A DNA stretch of 64,000 nt from contig NC_052031.1 of the NCBI RefSeq assembly GCF_015832195.1, positions 372,001 to 436,000 of the forward strand. Direction: 5' to 3'. The position numbers were made by a program, and so were the translations under genes. This DNA comes from Motacilla alba alba (taxonomy: Eukaryota; Chordata; Aves; Passeriformes; Motacillidae). Under the pieces are notes generated by a model. It was not told the origin of the DNA. It did not search any database and worked only from the letters and a program-made list of their open reading frames with translations. How positions within the stretch are numbered: position 1 is the first letter of the stretch; every line of letters begins with the position of its first letter. Of this stretch, positions 44,001 to 49,755 are shown in pieces.

Positions 44001-44959
44001 AATTGGAGCCCCATTCCAGCGTGAGTGGAATGGCTTTCCCGTGGGCTGAGCTCCACTAAGGTGTCCCTGCCCTGTCCCGCAGTGGCTGCGAGGGAAAGGC
44101 TCTGGAGACGCTTCCCGTGGCCGACTGCGGGACGGCCGCTGCCCCCCGAGGAGCCCGGAGCGGCGCGGCCACGCACACGGACGGGCACCAGAGAGCGGCC
44201 CCCGCTGCCACAACTGCCACAGAAACGGCCACGAGAGACAGGTGAGGGCAGAATCCTGGAATGGGCTGGGTGGGCAGGGACCCCAGAGCCCCTGCAGTGC
44301 CACCCTGCCAGGGCAGGGCCACCTGCCAGTGTCCCAGGCTGCTCCAGCCCCAGTGTCCAGCCTGGCCTGGGACACTGCCAGGGATGCAGGGGCAGCCCCA
44401 GCTGCTCTGGCAATTCCAGCCCAGGCAGGAATTCCTCATGGCCAAGATGCCATCCACGGCTGCCCTCTGGCACTGGCAGCCATTCCCTGTGTGCTGTCCC
44501 TGCAGGCCTTGTCCCCAGTCCCTCTGCAGCTCTCCTGGAGCCCCTGCAGGCCCTGGCAGGGGCTCGGAGCTTTCCCTGGCTGAGCATTCCTAACTCTCAG
44601 CTTCCCCTCATGTTAGAGATGCCCCATCCCTCTGATCGCCTTGGGAGGGGTTGGAACTAGACAGCTTTCAGGTCCCCTCCCGCCCAGGCCATTGATTCCT
44701 CGTTGGTTTTCCCTGTGATATTCCATGGGGCGCTGGGGGAGTTTCTCCACGGGGAGCTGAGAGCACCTCACGGGACAGACAGAACACACCCAGAGGGAGG
44801 GGCTCGGGGCTCAGGTCCCAGCAGAAAGGCGTTCCCGGGAGGGATGAGGGAAGCTTTGGGAGCTCTCTGTCCCGTGTCCCTAAGGCTGCTCCCTGGTGTC
44901 CCTGCAGGAGTGACGAGGCCTTGCCCTGCACCGAAGCCACGTTGAACGGCCCCGCTTGA
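13778..44959 (+). CDS. PPP6R2: PPP6R2, protein phosphatase 6 regulatory subunit 2 (22 coding exons, whole gene model)
   Basis: Scaffold subunit that binds the PP6 catalytic subunit through its SAPS domain and helps choose substrates, mainly in the cytoplasm. Joining 13778-14004, 16890-17076, 17865-18002, 19372-19437, 20298-20410, 23715-23828, 25190-25316, 25945-26097, 26824-27036, 28226-28290, 30291-30406, 31390-31475, 31768-31848, 32191-32288, 34241-34298, 35117-35244, 36086-36243, 38241-38394, 39169-39257, 39688-39874, 44083-44241 and 44908-44959 gives 2769 nt, an open frame of 922 residues plus stop. All introns are GT-AG. The start MFWKFDL and the end LNGPA match the remembered SAPS2 family ends (human LNGPV). 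The SAPS region covers roughly residues 60-510; the rest is an acidic, Ser/Pro-rich tail. Human PPP6R2 is about 930-970 residues. The tail-to-tail neighbour SBF1 matches human 22q13.33 and argues against PPP6R1 and PPP6R3. The C-terminal exons diverge most, so boundaries there rest on phase and splice sites. Confidence 0.95.
14930..15405 (+). mobile_element. CR1, subfamily A, long copy in PPP6R2 intron 1
   Basis: From ACCTGCAGAGCTGCGTCAGC through CTCCAGGAGAGCTGCAGAGG and the A landmark to CCCATTCCGGGATTCCCTGA. Mirror image of the copy at 6480-6960. Confidence 0.88.
15492..15546. repeat. Triplicated 21-bp unit
   Basis: TGATGTTCATGGAGCATTTC repeated three times with one variant base. Confidence 0.85.
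16625..16825 (-). mobile_element. CR1, subfamily A, upstream of PPP6R2 exon 2
   Basis: Reverse copy from GGGATGGGCTGGATGGGAAG to CCTGCCAGGCAGGAATTCCT; ends about 65 bases before the exon 2 acceptor. Confidence 0.85.
16890..17076 (+). CDS. PPP6R2: PPP6R2 coding exon 2
   Basis: Residues 76-138, beginning with the tail of the split Lys codon, then YPNTACELL. It contains the strongly conserved SAPS stretch [19 protein letters not shown] and ends IARKTEQ. The acceptor is CTGCAG and the donor GTGGGG. It ends in phase 0. A minus-strand CR1 fragment ends only about 65 bases upstream of the acceptor. Confidence 0.95.
17650..17830. repeat. Degenerate GTGAGGGAGCTGTGG-type tandem repeat
   Basis: About ten diverged units of 15-18 bases (GTGAGGGAGCTGTGGGGAAT and relatives) ending about 35 bases before exon 3. 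Each unit carries a GTGAGG donor-like hexamer. Confidence 0.75.
17865..18002 (+). CDS. PPP6R2: PPP6R2 coding exon 3
   Basis: 46 codons, residues 139-184, from [11 protein letters not shown] to RQDVLN. The acceptor is TTTCCACAG and the donor GTGAGG, with phase 0 at both ends. It lies in the SAPS helical repeat region that contacts the phosphatase. A degenerate GTGAGGGAGCTGTGG-type tandem repeat ends about 40 bases before the acceptor. Confidence 0.95.
18345..18760 (-). mobile_element. CR1, subfamily A, long copy
   Basis: In PPP6R2 intron 3. TTGGGTTAGAGAGGACCTCA at the 3' terminus through CTTCTCCAGGGGAACATCCC and CTCCAGAGCAGAGGGGCTCC. Confidence 0.87.
19372..19437 (+). CDS. PPP6R2: PPP6R2 coding exon 4
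   Basis: 22 codons, residues 185-206, reading [15 protein letters not shown] and ending SSQDED. The acceptor is CCCTGCAG and the donor GTGAGT. It is in phase 0 at both ends, so skipping it would keep the frame. Confidence 0.95.
20298..20410 (+). CDS. PPP6R2: PPP6R2 coding exon 5
   Basis: Residues 207-243 plus two bases of codon 244, including [18 protein letters not shown] and ending [10 protein letters not shown]. The acceptor is TTTCCAG and the donor GTGAGT. It ends in phase 2. The following intron (20411-23714) is one of the longest, with four CR1 copies and a TGTGTGATCC-type microsatellite near its 3' end. Confidence 0.95.
20765..21010 (+). mobile_element. CR1, subfamily A, 3' end
   Basis: In PPP6R2 intron 5. 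GGGTATTGGGAAGGAATTCC, A landmark, CCCACCCAGCCATGCCAGG terminus. Confidence 0.85.
21600..22080 (-). mobile_element. CR1, subfamily A, long copy
   Basis: In PPP6R2 intron 5, reverse orientation, almost 480 bases, from the 3' terminus to CTCTGGGGCCTCTCTGGACA, an inner CR1 segment. Confidence 0.87.
22950..23165 (+). mobile_element. CR1 copy whose tail runs into a microsatellite
   Basis: GGCTGCCCGGGGAGGTGCTG, then CACTCGATGGCCTTGCAGGT, then CACCCAGGGATTGTGTGATT, a CR1 3' terminus with its ATTCTGTG-type tail. A different subfamily from A and B. Confidence 0.7.
23150..23578. repeat. Microsatellite of GTGTGATCCT / GTGTGATTGT units
   Basis: About 40 units of 8-10 bases. It begins in the tail of the CR1 copy ending at about 23165 and stops about 135 bases before PPP6R2 exon 6. 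Confidence 0.95.
23715..23828 (+). CDS. PPP6R2: PPP6R2 coding exon 6
   Basis: Residues 244-281 plus two bases, beginning [18 protein letters not shown] and ending TLLETRRSG. The acceptor is CCCCAG and the donor GTGAGC. It is phase 2 on both sides (114 nt), so it is frame-neutral if skipped. A 9-bp minisatellite starts within a few bases of its donor. Confidence 0.95.
23830..24357. repeat. 9-bp minisatellite, about 58 copies
   Basis: Unit GGGATCACT with variants GGGGTTACT, GGGATTGCT, GGGATTACC. It starts inside the 5' splice region of PPP6R2 intron 6 (the donor is at 23829). Confidence 0.95.
24395..24597 (+). mobile_element. CR1, subfamily A, 3' truncated
   Basis: GGGAATGGCTTCAGGCTGGA through the A landmark, stopping at GGGACACTGGGAGGAACAAG without the usual terminus. 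Confidence 0.8.
25065..25135 (-). mobile_element. Short CR1-like terminus
   Basis: AAGTCCCAGAATTCCAGGAT then GGACTGGTTGGAGGGGCCTT resembles a reverse CR1 3' end. A similar piece lies at 26700-26765. Confidence 0.5.
25190..25316 (+). CDS. PPP6R2: PPP6R2 coding exon 7
   Basis: Residues 282-324, [16 protein letters not shown] through [13 protein letters not shown]. The acceptor is CCCTCAG and the donor GTACCG. The SAPS motif [14 protein letters not shown] is intact. It ends in phase 0. Confidence 0.95.
25945..26097 (+). CDS. PPP6R2: PPP6R2 coding exon 8
   Basis: 51 codons, residues 325-375, [19 protein letters not shown] through [10 protein letters not shown]. The acceptor is CTCCTCAG and the donor GTGAGT, phase 0 at both ends. 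Third positions are very GC-rich compared with exon 9's start, typical of GC-biased gene conversion in bird microchromosome-like DNA (inference). Confidence 0.95.
26311..26371. repeat. Tandem duplication of 27 bp
   Basis: GCTCCTGGAATGATGAGAGG plus TGAATTT occurs twice in succession. Confidence 0.9.
26700..26765 (-). mobile_element. Short CR1-like terminus
   Basis: AGAGTCCCAGAATCCTGGGA followed by AACTGGGAAAGTCCTTAAAG, a reverse CR1 end. Confidence 0.5.
26824..27036 (+). CDS. PPP6R2: PPP6R2 coding exon 9
   Basis: 71 codons, residues 376-446. The first half, [18 protein letters not shown] and SIAAILSHS, is highly conserved. The second half is a low-complexity Gly/Ala/Glu/Pro linker (about residues 405-440) before the conserved MVTH. 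The acceptor is CCTCCAG and the donor GTGAGA. A G-rich minisatellite begins right after the donor. Confidence 0.95.
27045..27540. repeat. G-rich minisatellite, about 30 bp unit
   Basis: Unit GGATTGGGGCTGGGGTCACC plus AGGGATCCCT, about 16 copies. It starts directly after the donor of PPP6R2 exon 9. GGGG runs make G-quadruplexes possible on the sense strand. Confidence 0.95.
27570..27795. repeat. AT-rich tandem of TTTTTAGTGGG-TTTATTATT units
   Basis: Six to seven diverged copies of TTTTTAGTGGGCTTTATTAT. Sharply AT-rich next to the G-rich minisatellite. Confidence 0.85.
28226..28290 (+). CDS. PPP6R2: PPP6R2 coding exon 10
   Basis: 65 nt, residues 447-467 plus two bases: [19 protein letters not shown] and KIQ. 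The acceptor is CCCCGCAG and the donor GTAAGG. It ends in phase 2. Confidence 0.95.
29178..29330 (+). mobile_element. CR1, subfamily A, 3' end
   Basis: Short copy beginning near the A landmark and ending CTGCCCACCCAAACTGTTCC. Confidence 0.85.
29765..30085. repeat. 23-bp minisatellite, about 14 copies
   Basis: Unit GGGGCAGGAATGCTGTGGCC plus ATT/ACT. Confidence 0.95.
30095..30275. repeat. 17-bp minisatellite, about 10 copies
   Basis: Unit CCATGGGTGTCCCGGCT with TATCCC variants. It ends about 15 bases before the acceptor of PPP6R2 exon 11. Confidence 0.93.
30291..30406 (+). CDS. PPP6R2: PPP6R2 coding exon 11
   Basis: 116 nt, residues 468-506, including [18 protein letters not shown] and ending QISDFIK. 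The acceptor is TTCCAG and the donor GTACTG. It is sandwiched between a 17-bp tandem array ending just upstream and a CTTCTC tract starting about 10 bases after the donor. It ends in phase 1. Confidence 0.95.
30414..30600. repeat. CTTCTC polypyrimidine tract
   Basis: About 185 bases of almost pure C/T on the sense strand, starting about 8 bases after the exon 11 donor (30407). Mirror symmetry makes triplex (H-DNA) formation possible. Confidence 0.95.
30770..30870 (+). mobile_element. CR1 3' terminus
   Basis: AGTGGGAGGTGTCCCTGCCG through GAGGTCCCTTCCCACCTAAC and the CGTTCCGTGATTCCATGACT tail. Confidence 0.75.
31390..31475 (+). CDS. PPP6R2: PPP6R2 coding exon 12
   Basis: 86 nt, residues 507-535: [17 protein letters not shown] then [11 protein letters not shown]. 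This is the end of the SAPS-domain homology. The acceptor is GTTCCAG; the incoming phase fixes the AG at 31388-31389 rather than the CAGAG two bases later. The donor is GTGAGT. Confidence 0.95.
31768..31848 (+). CDS. PPP6R2: PPP6R2 coding exon 13
   Basis: 27 codons, residues 536-562, [18 protein letters not shown] through NELTLQQ. The SSSEDED stretch is an acidic casein-kinase-like patch. The exon begins with GTGAGC, which itself resembles a donor. The acceptor is TTCCCAG, the true donor GTGAGT, and it is phase 0 on both sides. Confidence 0.95.
32191..32288 (+). CDS. PPP6R2: PPP6R2 coding exon 14
   Basis: 98 nt, residues 563-594 plus two bases, [20 protein letters not shown] and DQDDNIN. It is one of the best conserved segments after the SAPS core. 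The acceptor is TTCCCAG and the donor GTGAGT. It ends in phase 2. The intron that follows (32289-34240) holds an A-rich tract and a type B CR1 copy. Confidence 0.95.
33115..33200. repeat. A-rich AAACC/AAAAC tract
   Basis: About 85 bases of AAACAAAAAA and CCAAACCAAA units in PPP6R2 intron 14. Confidence 0.9.
33745..34075 (-). mobile_element. CR1, subfamily B
   Basis: Reverse copy from GATTCACAGAATCCCAGGAT and GAGGCTGGAAAAGCCCTCCC to CCCTGGGCACAGCCCGACCC, in PPP6R2 intron 14, ending about 165 bases before exon 15. Confidence 0.85.
34241..34298 (+). CDS. PPP6R2: PPP6R2 coding exon 15
   Basis: 58 nt, residues 595-614, [19 protein letters not shown], a conserved SAPS-family tail motif. The acceptor is CCTCGCAG and the donor GTGAGT. 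It enters in phase 2 and leaves in phase 0. Confidence 0.95.
34505..34890 (-). mobile_element. CR1, subfamily A
   Basis: Reverse copy in PPP6R2 intron 15 from CATGGCTGGGTGGGCAGGGA to TCCAGATGAACACCCCCAGC. Confidence 0.85.
35117..35244 (+). CDS. PPP6R2: PPP6R2 coding exon 16
   Basis: 128 nt, residues 615-656 plus two bases, [20 protein letters not shown] then DIWEEKD. It is a strongly acidic stretch. The acceptor is TCCTGCAG and the donor GTAAGG. It ends in phase 2. Confidence 0.95.
36086..36243 (+). CDS. PPP6R2: PPP6R2 coding exon 17
   Basis: 158 nt, residues 657-709 plus one base, starting [13 protein letters not shown], with a five-Glu run followed by a Pro-rich patch ([11 protein letters not shown]). 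The acceptor is CCGTTCAG and the donor GTAGCG, a weaker donor. The FGA start matches the family; the rest is poorly conserved and probably disordered. Confidence 0.9.
36440..36540 (+). mobile_element. CR1 3' terminus fragment
   Basis: GGTCCCTGCCCATGGCAGGG and GTAAGGTCCCCTTGCACCCA followed by an ATTCCATGGTTCTGTGG tail. Confidence 0.65.
36765..37050 (-). mobile_element. CR1, subfamily A
   Basis: Reverse copy in PPP6R2 intron 17 from TTTGGGTGGGCAGGGACCCC to GCAGCCATTCCCTGTGTCCT. Confidence 0.85.
37790..38220. repeat. Short-unit minisatellite (TCCCTGGGATCCCTGGCATG)
   Basis: Irregular 12-20 base units of TGTCCCTGGGATCCCTGG and GGGCTGGGTTGCTGTGTCCC. It ends about 20 bases before the acceptor of exon 18. 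Confidence 0.9.
38241..38394 (+). CDS. PPP6R2: PPP6R2 coding exon 18
   Basis: 154 nt, residues 710-760. It holds [11 protein letters not shown], the conserved VGSSVWDS, and then [16 protein letters not shown], a hallmark of the SAPS2 tail. The acceptor is TCCCTAG and the donor GTAAGA. A short-unit minisatellite runs to about 20 bases upstream of the acceptor. Confidence 0.93.
38686..39155. repeat. 66-bp minisatellite, about 7 copies
   Basis: Unit GAGCAGGGCCGGTGGCTGCT through CTCTGGGGTGATCCTGGCTC. Because 66 is a multiple of three, frames stay open on both strands. It ends about 14 bases before the exon 19 acceptor. Confidence 0.95.
39169..39257 (+). CDS. PPP6R2: PPP6R2 coding exon 19
   Basis: 89 nt, residues 761-790, [20 protein letters not shown] and onward. 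The acceptor CTCCCCAG lies about 17 bases beyond a 66-bp tandem array. The donor is GTGAGT. The start [10 protein letters not shown] matches the human paralogue; the Gly/Thr-rich remainder does not align clearly. Confidence 0.92.
39470..39610 (+). mobile_element. CR1 3' end fragment
   Basis: TTATCCCTGGAAGTGTCCCT then GGGTGGGCTTTGAGATCCTT and CCCACCCAGCCCATGCCACG, in the short intron between exons 19 and 20. Confidence 0.75.
39688..39874 (+). CDS. PPP6R2: PPP6R2 coding exon 20
   Basis: 187 nt, residues 791-852. It includes [16 protein letters not shown], which matches the human ASPCAWN/RKAPL segment, then a Ser run and a five-Asp run. The acceptor CCCCCAG at 39687 is chosen over the CAG three bases on because only the former keeps frame. 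The donor is GTGGGA. The 4.2-kb intron that follows is the longest in the gene. Confidence 0.92.
40055..40745. repeat. 43-bp minisatellite, about 16 copies
   Basis: Unit GGGCCACTCCAGTGTCACAG then GAGCATCTCTGTCCCTGTCC and TTT. Highly uniform. Each unit carries a pyrimidine-rich stretch and CAG, like an acceptor. Confidence 0.97.
41300..41495. repeat. AT-rich GATAAATGCATTAATTCT repeat
   Basis: About nine diverged units of 17-20 bases in PPP6R2 intron 20. Confidence 0.85.
41755..41890 (-). mobile_element. CR1-like fragment
   Basis: GCCCTGGGGAGCTGTTCAGT then GAAGAGCCTTTCCTGACACC, a recognisable reverse CR1 inner segment related to 1-150. Confidence 0.6.
44083..44241 (+). CDS. PPP6R2: PPP6R2 coding exon 21
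   Basis: 159 nt, residues 853-905, Ala/Thr/Arg-rich low complexity ([21 protein letters not shown]). The acceptor is GTCCCGCAG and the donor GTGAGG. There is little sequence conservation; support comes from phase 2 on both sides, strong splice sites and high local GC. The human gene also has an Ala/Thr/Pro-rich region here. Confidence 0.82.
44250..44590 (-). mobile_element. CR1, subfamily A, starting just after PPP6R2 exon 21
   Basis: Reverse copy whose 3' terminus lies about 10-20 bases from the exon 21 donor (44242). It runs to GGGGCTCGGAGCTTTCCCTG. Confidence 0.85.
44640..44702 (+). mobile_element. CR1 3' terminus fragment
   Basis: GGGGTTGGAACTAGACAGCT, TTCAGGTCCCCTCCCGCCCA and the CATTGATTCC end, close to canonical CR1. 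Confidence 0.75.
44908..44959 (+). CDS. PPP6R2: PPP6R2 coding exon 22 (last, with stop)
   Basis: 52 nt ending in TGA at 44957-44959. It reads [16 protein letters not shown], and the final LNGPA matches the LNGPV ending of mammalian SAPS2. The acceptor is CCCTGCAG. The 3' UTR follows directly, with AATAAA signals at 45065 and 45435. Confidence 0.93.
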
Positions 44960-45064
44960 TGCTGCCGCCGCCCTGGGACGTGTGTGAGCCGGGCCAGGCT
45001 GCTCCCTGGTGATGCAATTTGTCAATTCTTTATTATTTTTTTTTTCATTTTAATTTTATTTTTT

Positions 45065-45070
45065 AATAAA
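45065..45070 (+). promoter_or_regulatory. PPP6R2: Poly(A) signal AATAAA, PPP6R2 proximal site 1
   Basis: Canonical hexamer 105 bases after the stop codon, directly after a T-rich stretch, with moderately GT-rich sequence downstream. Confidence 0.65.
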
Positions 45071-45434
45071 TGCTGCATTGATGAGAGCGAGCTGGCGTTC
45101 AGGACCAGACACGCAGATCCAACAGCACCGATCCGTTCGGAAAGACACTCGGCATTGTCGAAATGTAGCATTGAGTTCAGTCCTCACGGGAATGACGGGC
45201 TCTTCCCAAGCCTTCTGCCTGATTTGAGTTGTCCCCTTCCCCGTGGCCCTGGTTTTCCTTTTGGATTTGGGGTTCAGTGCTGTTTTCCCAGTGTTATTGC
45301 ACACAGTATTCAGCTTCTCTTGGGAAGGTAGCAGGTCCAGCGGCGGCCGGGGCCAGCGCACAAATCCCGCAGCCGTGTGACCAAAGTTCCTGATGGAGCT
45401 GTCCTCGGGCAGCCTTTGCACCGCTTTGTAGAGC

Positions 45435-45440
45435 AATAAA
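45435..45440 (+). promoter_or_regulatory. PPP6R2: Poly(A) signal AATAAA, PPP6R2 proximal site 2
   Basis: Canonical hexamer about 475 bases after the stop. A CA lies about 20 bases on and a G-rich stretch at about 45488 could act as the downstream element. This is the likelier main proximal site. Confidence 0.7.
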
Positions 45441-45974
45441 GCCTTACCAGAAACATTTCACAGGAGAGGAGGAATGCCAACACTTCCGTGGGGGGAGCGG
45501 GGAGGGCTTGCCTTGGGCTGGCAGGGCCGAGGCCGGGGCTGTCCCCGGCCGGAGCCGGGCAGTGAGGCTGCGGCCCTGCTGTCCAGGAACGGGATGTCCC
45601 CGCATTCCAGCCCTGCTCCGGGCTCTCCGTGGACTCGTGGTGGATCAGGGCAGGGGCTGGGCCAGGGCAGAGGTGGCCTCTCCTGCCGATGTCCGTGCTG
45701 GCCGCAGGGGACCCTGCCCACGAGGAGGTGACCAGGGGTTTGCTGGCTCTTTGGAGACTGAATTATTGTATTTGCAAATGATGATGGAAATCCTTTTTCT
45801 GTTTGTTTTGTTCTGTTTTTAAAGTTTTTAATGGATGCAGGAACAGCAACACTTTTGCACTTTGTACCTGGTGATGACAGCGTTGGGGGAGGGCATGGGA
45901 GAGCCCCGGGGGACATCCGGATCCCTCAGGGGGATGGGAGAGCAGGGCCAGGTGAGGGGAGCACCTGGAGCCGG

Positions 45975-46018
45975 GATACGGGATGTGGGATGTGGGATAT
46001 GGGATGTGGGATGTGCCC
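45975..46018. repeat. GGGATGTG-type short tandem
   Basis: About five 8-base units (GGGATACG, GGGATGTG, GGGATATG). Confidence 0.8.
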
Positions 46019-47182
46019 AGGCTGGGGAAGGCCATGCTGGTGCCGGGCTCTGAGCTCACTGCCAGCCCAGCCTGGGGGCACATGAGTGGCACTGGGGGCT
46101 TTGGCCACCTGGGGCAGCTGAGCTGGAACCCCCAGGCACGTGGAATCCTGAAAAACCCTCCCTTCGGAGCAAAGGCTGGAGCTTGGCACACGGGAGCCCG
46201 AGCGCAGCTTTGGGATGCGTCCCTGGGGGTGGGAAGGGCCTCACACTCCCAGCAGGGCAGCCTGGCTGCCCAGCAGCCCCTTCCTTGTGCCGTGTGCCTG
46301 CTGGTGGGATGGCCTCAGCCGGGCTGGGGGAATGGGGGGAGCCAGGCATTCCCACTGGGCTCAGCCTGGTGTGCCCCGGCCAGCTCTGCTCGTGGGGTGC
46401 TGCAGGTGCCTGGGCTCCTGGAGCTGCCTGGGGCTGTGGGCCACTCGTGTGCTGCTGGCAGGGCTGGGCTGCCCCCAGCCCCGATTCCTTGGGAATCAGG
46501 TGGTGCAGGGCTCTTGTTCGGGAAGTTTTCACTCGCTGCGTGTAATTTAAAATTAGTAATTTAAAGTTAATTGCACTGGGAGGGAAAAAAAAATCTCACT
46601 TTGTGCTTTGCTTCCCCCGCTTGGTGTTCAGGGATCAATCCCACTCCAGCCAGGACTCTCAGACAGGATCAGTGGCTTTGAGGTCCTGATTGGAGACGCA
46701 TTGAAGTCTTAATTTTCCAAGGATTGGTGCTAGAGTTGTGCTGGACATCAGGCACTCTCGGGGCCCCAGAGCTGATTCCATGGAAGCTGAAGGATCCATG
46801 TGCTGGTACAGCCTGGCTGGATCCCGGGGATGCCAGGGTGCTCCTGCAGCCTGTTCCCTCTGCCTGCCCTGGGGCAGCTGTGCCCAGATCCCTGTGGGAT
46901 CGGGGATGAGGGGAATGTCCTGGGCGGGCACAGCTGGATCATCCTTCCCGTGGGAGCAGTGCTTTGGGTGGGGTGTGGCCCCTTACATGGCCCGAGGGAC
47001 AGGACAGGGCCTCCAGCCCCGAGCTGCTGAGCTTTGGGAGCAGTGATTCCACCTGGACAGGGATGGGGCAGCAGTGGCCCCGTGGTGGCTCCCGGAGATG
47101 GGGCTGGCTGTGCCTTCTGCTGCAATTCCAGCCTGGCATTCCTCAGCTTTGGCTTCGAGTCCCTGAGTGTCAGTGAGAGCTT

Positions 47183-47231
47183 TAATAATAATAATTATAT
47201 TATTAATAATGATTATAATAATAATAATATC
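47183..47231. repeat. AAT microsatellite
   Basis: Imperfect TAATAATAATAAT runs interrupted by TATTATT and GATT. Confidence 0.85.
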
Positions 47232-49249
47232 CTTGGGCATATCCAGATCCGAACACAGCTCGTTACTGGGGGCTCGTTAGTGGGTTAATTTATTACCTAG
47301 TGCTGAGACACATCACCGGGGCTCGGTCAGACCTGTGGAGATGCACAGATTCCATGGGTTGGGTGCCTGTGGGTGATCCCTGCACGGCTGGGATTGAGGC
47401 TCTGGGTTCACTGCGCCTCTCCACTCCCCGGGGTTGTTCTTCCCAGCAGCCAGGGGCTGACCCAGACCCAGCTCCTGCTGCTTGGGGTGCCAGGGTTCAC
47501 AGAGCCAGGGCCGCTTCCTGGCCTGGCTCCGGTGCGTTTGTGGGGAAATCAGGAATGGGAAATCCTTCTGAGGCAGAGCTTCCTGTTCCTGCACAGACAC
47601 AGCGGGTGTGGAGGCTTTGGAGTGTCCCACCTGGGGTTTTCCTTCTCCCTGCTCCGGGGAAGGGCTTCCCAGGGCTGGAGCAGGATCTCTTGGCTTCTGA
47701 GGATGGAATTCCCTGTCCCCCATTCCCTCATCCCCTGGCCCTGCTGGGCCCAAGTGATGAAGGCTCCCCCCAGGTTCCCTCCTGCCTCCTGCCTGGATTC
47801 TCCCACAGTCACAGGGTGTCCGTGGTGCTGGGGCTGCCCCTGGGGCTGCTGAGGGTGTGGGGGACACAGATCCGTGTCATTCCACGGATACTCATCCGCA
47901 CACGCTTGGATCTTGAGAGGAACCTGGGAAGGGGCCCTGGGAGCACAAGGAGCTGTGTTTGTATCTCCAGGGTCAAGACCAGAAGCAGCAAGGGCAGGTT
48001 CCTGGGGGATGCTTCTGGAATGTTCTGTGCTTGCCTGGGCATCGATCTGGGGATCTGGTGATCCCGCTGTGCCAGCTGCTGCACGCTGGGATGGGAGGGG
48101 AGGGGGCTCCTGGACACAGTTGGAGCTGAACCTCATCCCTTGGGCCAGTCCCAGGTGATCCCTGGATCCTGGCACTCCTGCCCCTGGGTGGCATGTGGGA
48201 AGGGCAGGCTCCTTGGGGATGGGACAACCCCGTGGTGCTGGGAGTGTCCCCATCACTGTCACATCGGGTGCCCCTTCCCAGTGTCCCTGGTCCAGTGGGG
48301 GCACCCGGGTCAGAGGGAGGGAAGGGAGCAGAGCTGGAGGGCTGGGATCCCAAATCCCCGTGTGTGGAGCTGGGATCCCACGGCAGATGGAGCCGGAGTG
48401 GCTGGGATTGAGCATTCCTGGGGCTCAGGACAGGCTGGGGAGGCTCTGTACCCCTCAGTCCAGGGTACAGAGGCTGGTCCAGAATTCCCTGTGTGTCCCG
48501 GGGGGATATCCTGCTCCCACTGCACCCAGCACCCTGGAAGGGCAGCCAGCAGGGAATATTCCGGTCATTCCCTCAGCAATTCCACAGCCAAAAACTTCCC
48601 TAAAACAGAATTCCCTCTCTTCTTGAGGCAGGCAAAATCCCGGGTGTTTGCTGGGGTCCTGTGTCCTCAGCAAACCCAAGGGAAATTCCCCAGGTGTCCC
48701 AAGGCTTTGCTGTCCCTGGGATGGAATCCCAAGGTTTCATCCTGAGGTTTCATCAAGAACATCTCTTTGGAGAGCTGCAGGTGTGCAGGGATGGAAAGCC
48801 CGGGGGCACAGATTGGAAAGAAATAGAAAAGAAATTACAAATAAAAAACAAACCAAAAGCCCAGTGTTGTCCTCAGTGCCTGTTCCAAAGGGCTTGGGCA
48901 TCCCAGTTCCCAGTCTTCCCAGTGAAAGGTTTGGAGTGAAGGTGCAGGGACATTCCCAAAGAACATATCTGAAGGAGATATCATTTAAATTCCTTTCTTC
49001 TTCTCCAGTGGCATCCCAGAGTCATTTTTCCCACACTGGCCAGGGAGCTGTCATTAAAATCCTGATTTATCAGTGGCAATCCTTGGAGCTCATCCCTGTG
49101 CCAAGCCTTGAAATCCCAACCCCTCGGGGACCCTCCTCCTCCTGAGGGGACCTGCCTGCCCCGCTGGGTGGGCTGGGAATCGATCCATTGGGAAAAAAGG
49201 AAACAGAATTATCTGTTGGGAAAACTGGAGTGCGGTGCTTGTGAAGGGC

Positions 49250-49335
49250 TCAGGGTGTGTCCCAGGTGTATCCGGGGTGTATCCAGGGTGTATCTGGTGT
49301 GTATCCGGGGTGTATCCGGGGTGTATCCCAGCTGT
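49250..49335. repeat. 13-bp tandem, about 6 copies
   Basis: Unit GTGTATCCGGGGT with CAGG and TGGT variants. Confidence 0.85.
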
Positions 49336-49492
49336 ACCCGTCTTCCCGCTGTCGTGTCACTCATGGACTGGCTCTGAACTGGTTTAAACTGGGGGTCGCT
49401 GGGCTCGGTGCTGCCCTGAGAGAATTCCTGGTCCCCTCCTCGCCGGCCACAGCTGCACGTGCTGGACTGGGAGCTCCTCCTGCCATTTCCCA

Positions 49493-49755
49493 TTCCCGCT
49501 CTCCTGGCTCCGTACCACGTTTGGGAAGCTGTTCCTGCCGTGGAACTTTTCCCTTTCCCGCTCTCCTGGCTCCGTACCATGTGGGAGCTGTTTTGGAACT
49601 TTTCCCTTTCCCGCTCTCCTGGCTCCGTACCATGTTTGGGAAGCTGTTCCTGCCGTGGAACTTTTCCCTTTCCCGCTCTCCTGGCTCCGTACCATGTTTG
49701 GGAAGCTGTTCCTGCCGTGGAACTTTTCCCTTTCCCGCTCTCCTGGCTCCGTCCT
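49493..49755. repeat. 62-bp tandem repeat, about 4 copies
   Basis: Unit TTCCCGCTCTCCTGGCTCCG then TACCATGTTTGGGAAGCTGT. One copy carries an internal deletion. Confidence 0.92.

Larger units (their letters stand above)
44960..45465 (+). other. PPP6R2: PPP6R2 proximal 3' UTR
   Basis: Non-coding sequence after the stop. It has a T-rich stretch (about 45027-45064) and two canonical poly(A) signals. The end near 45455-45465 is inferred from the second signal, and a G-rich downstream element follows at about 45488. Confidence 0.75.
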
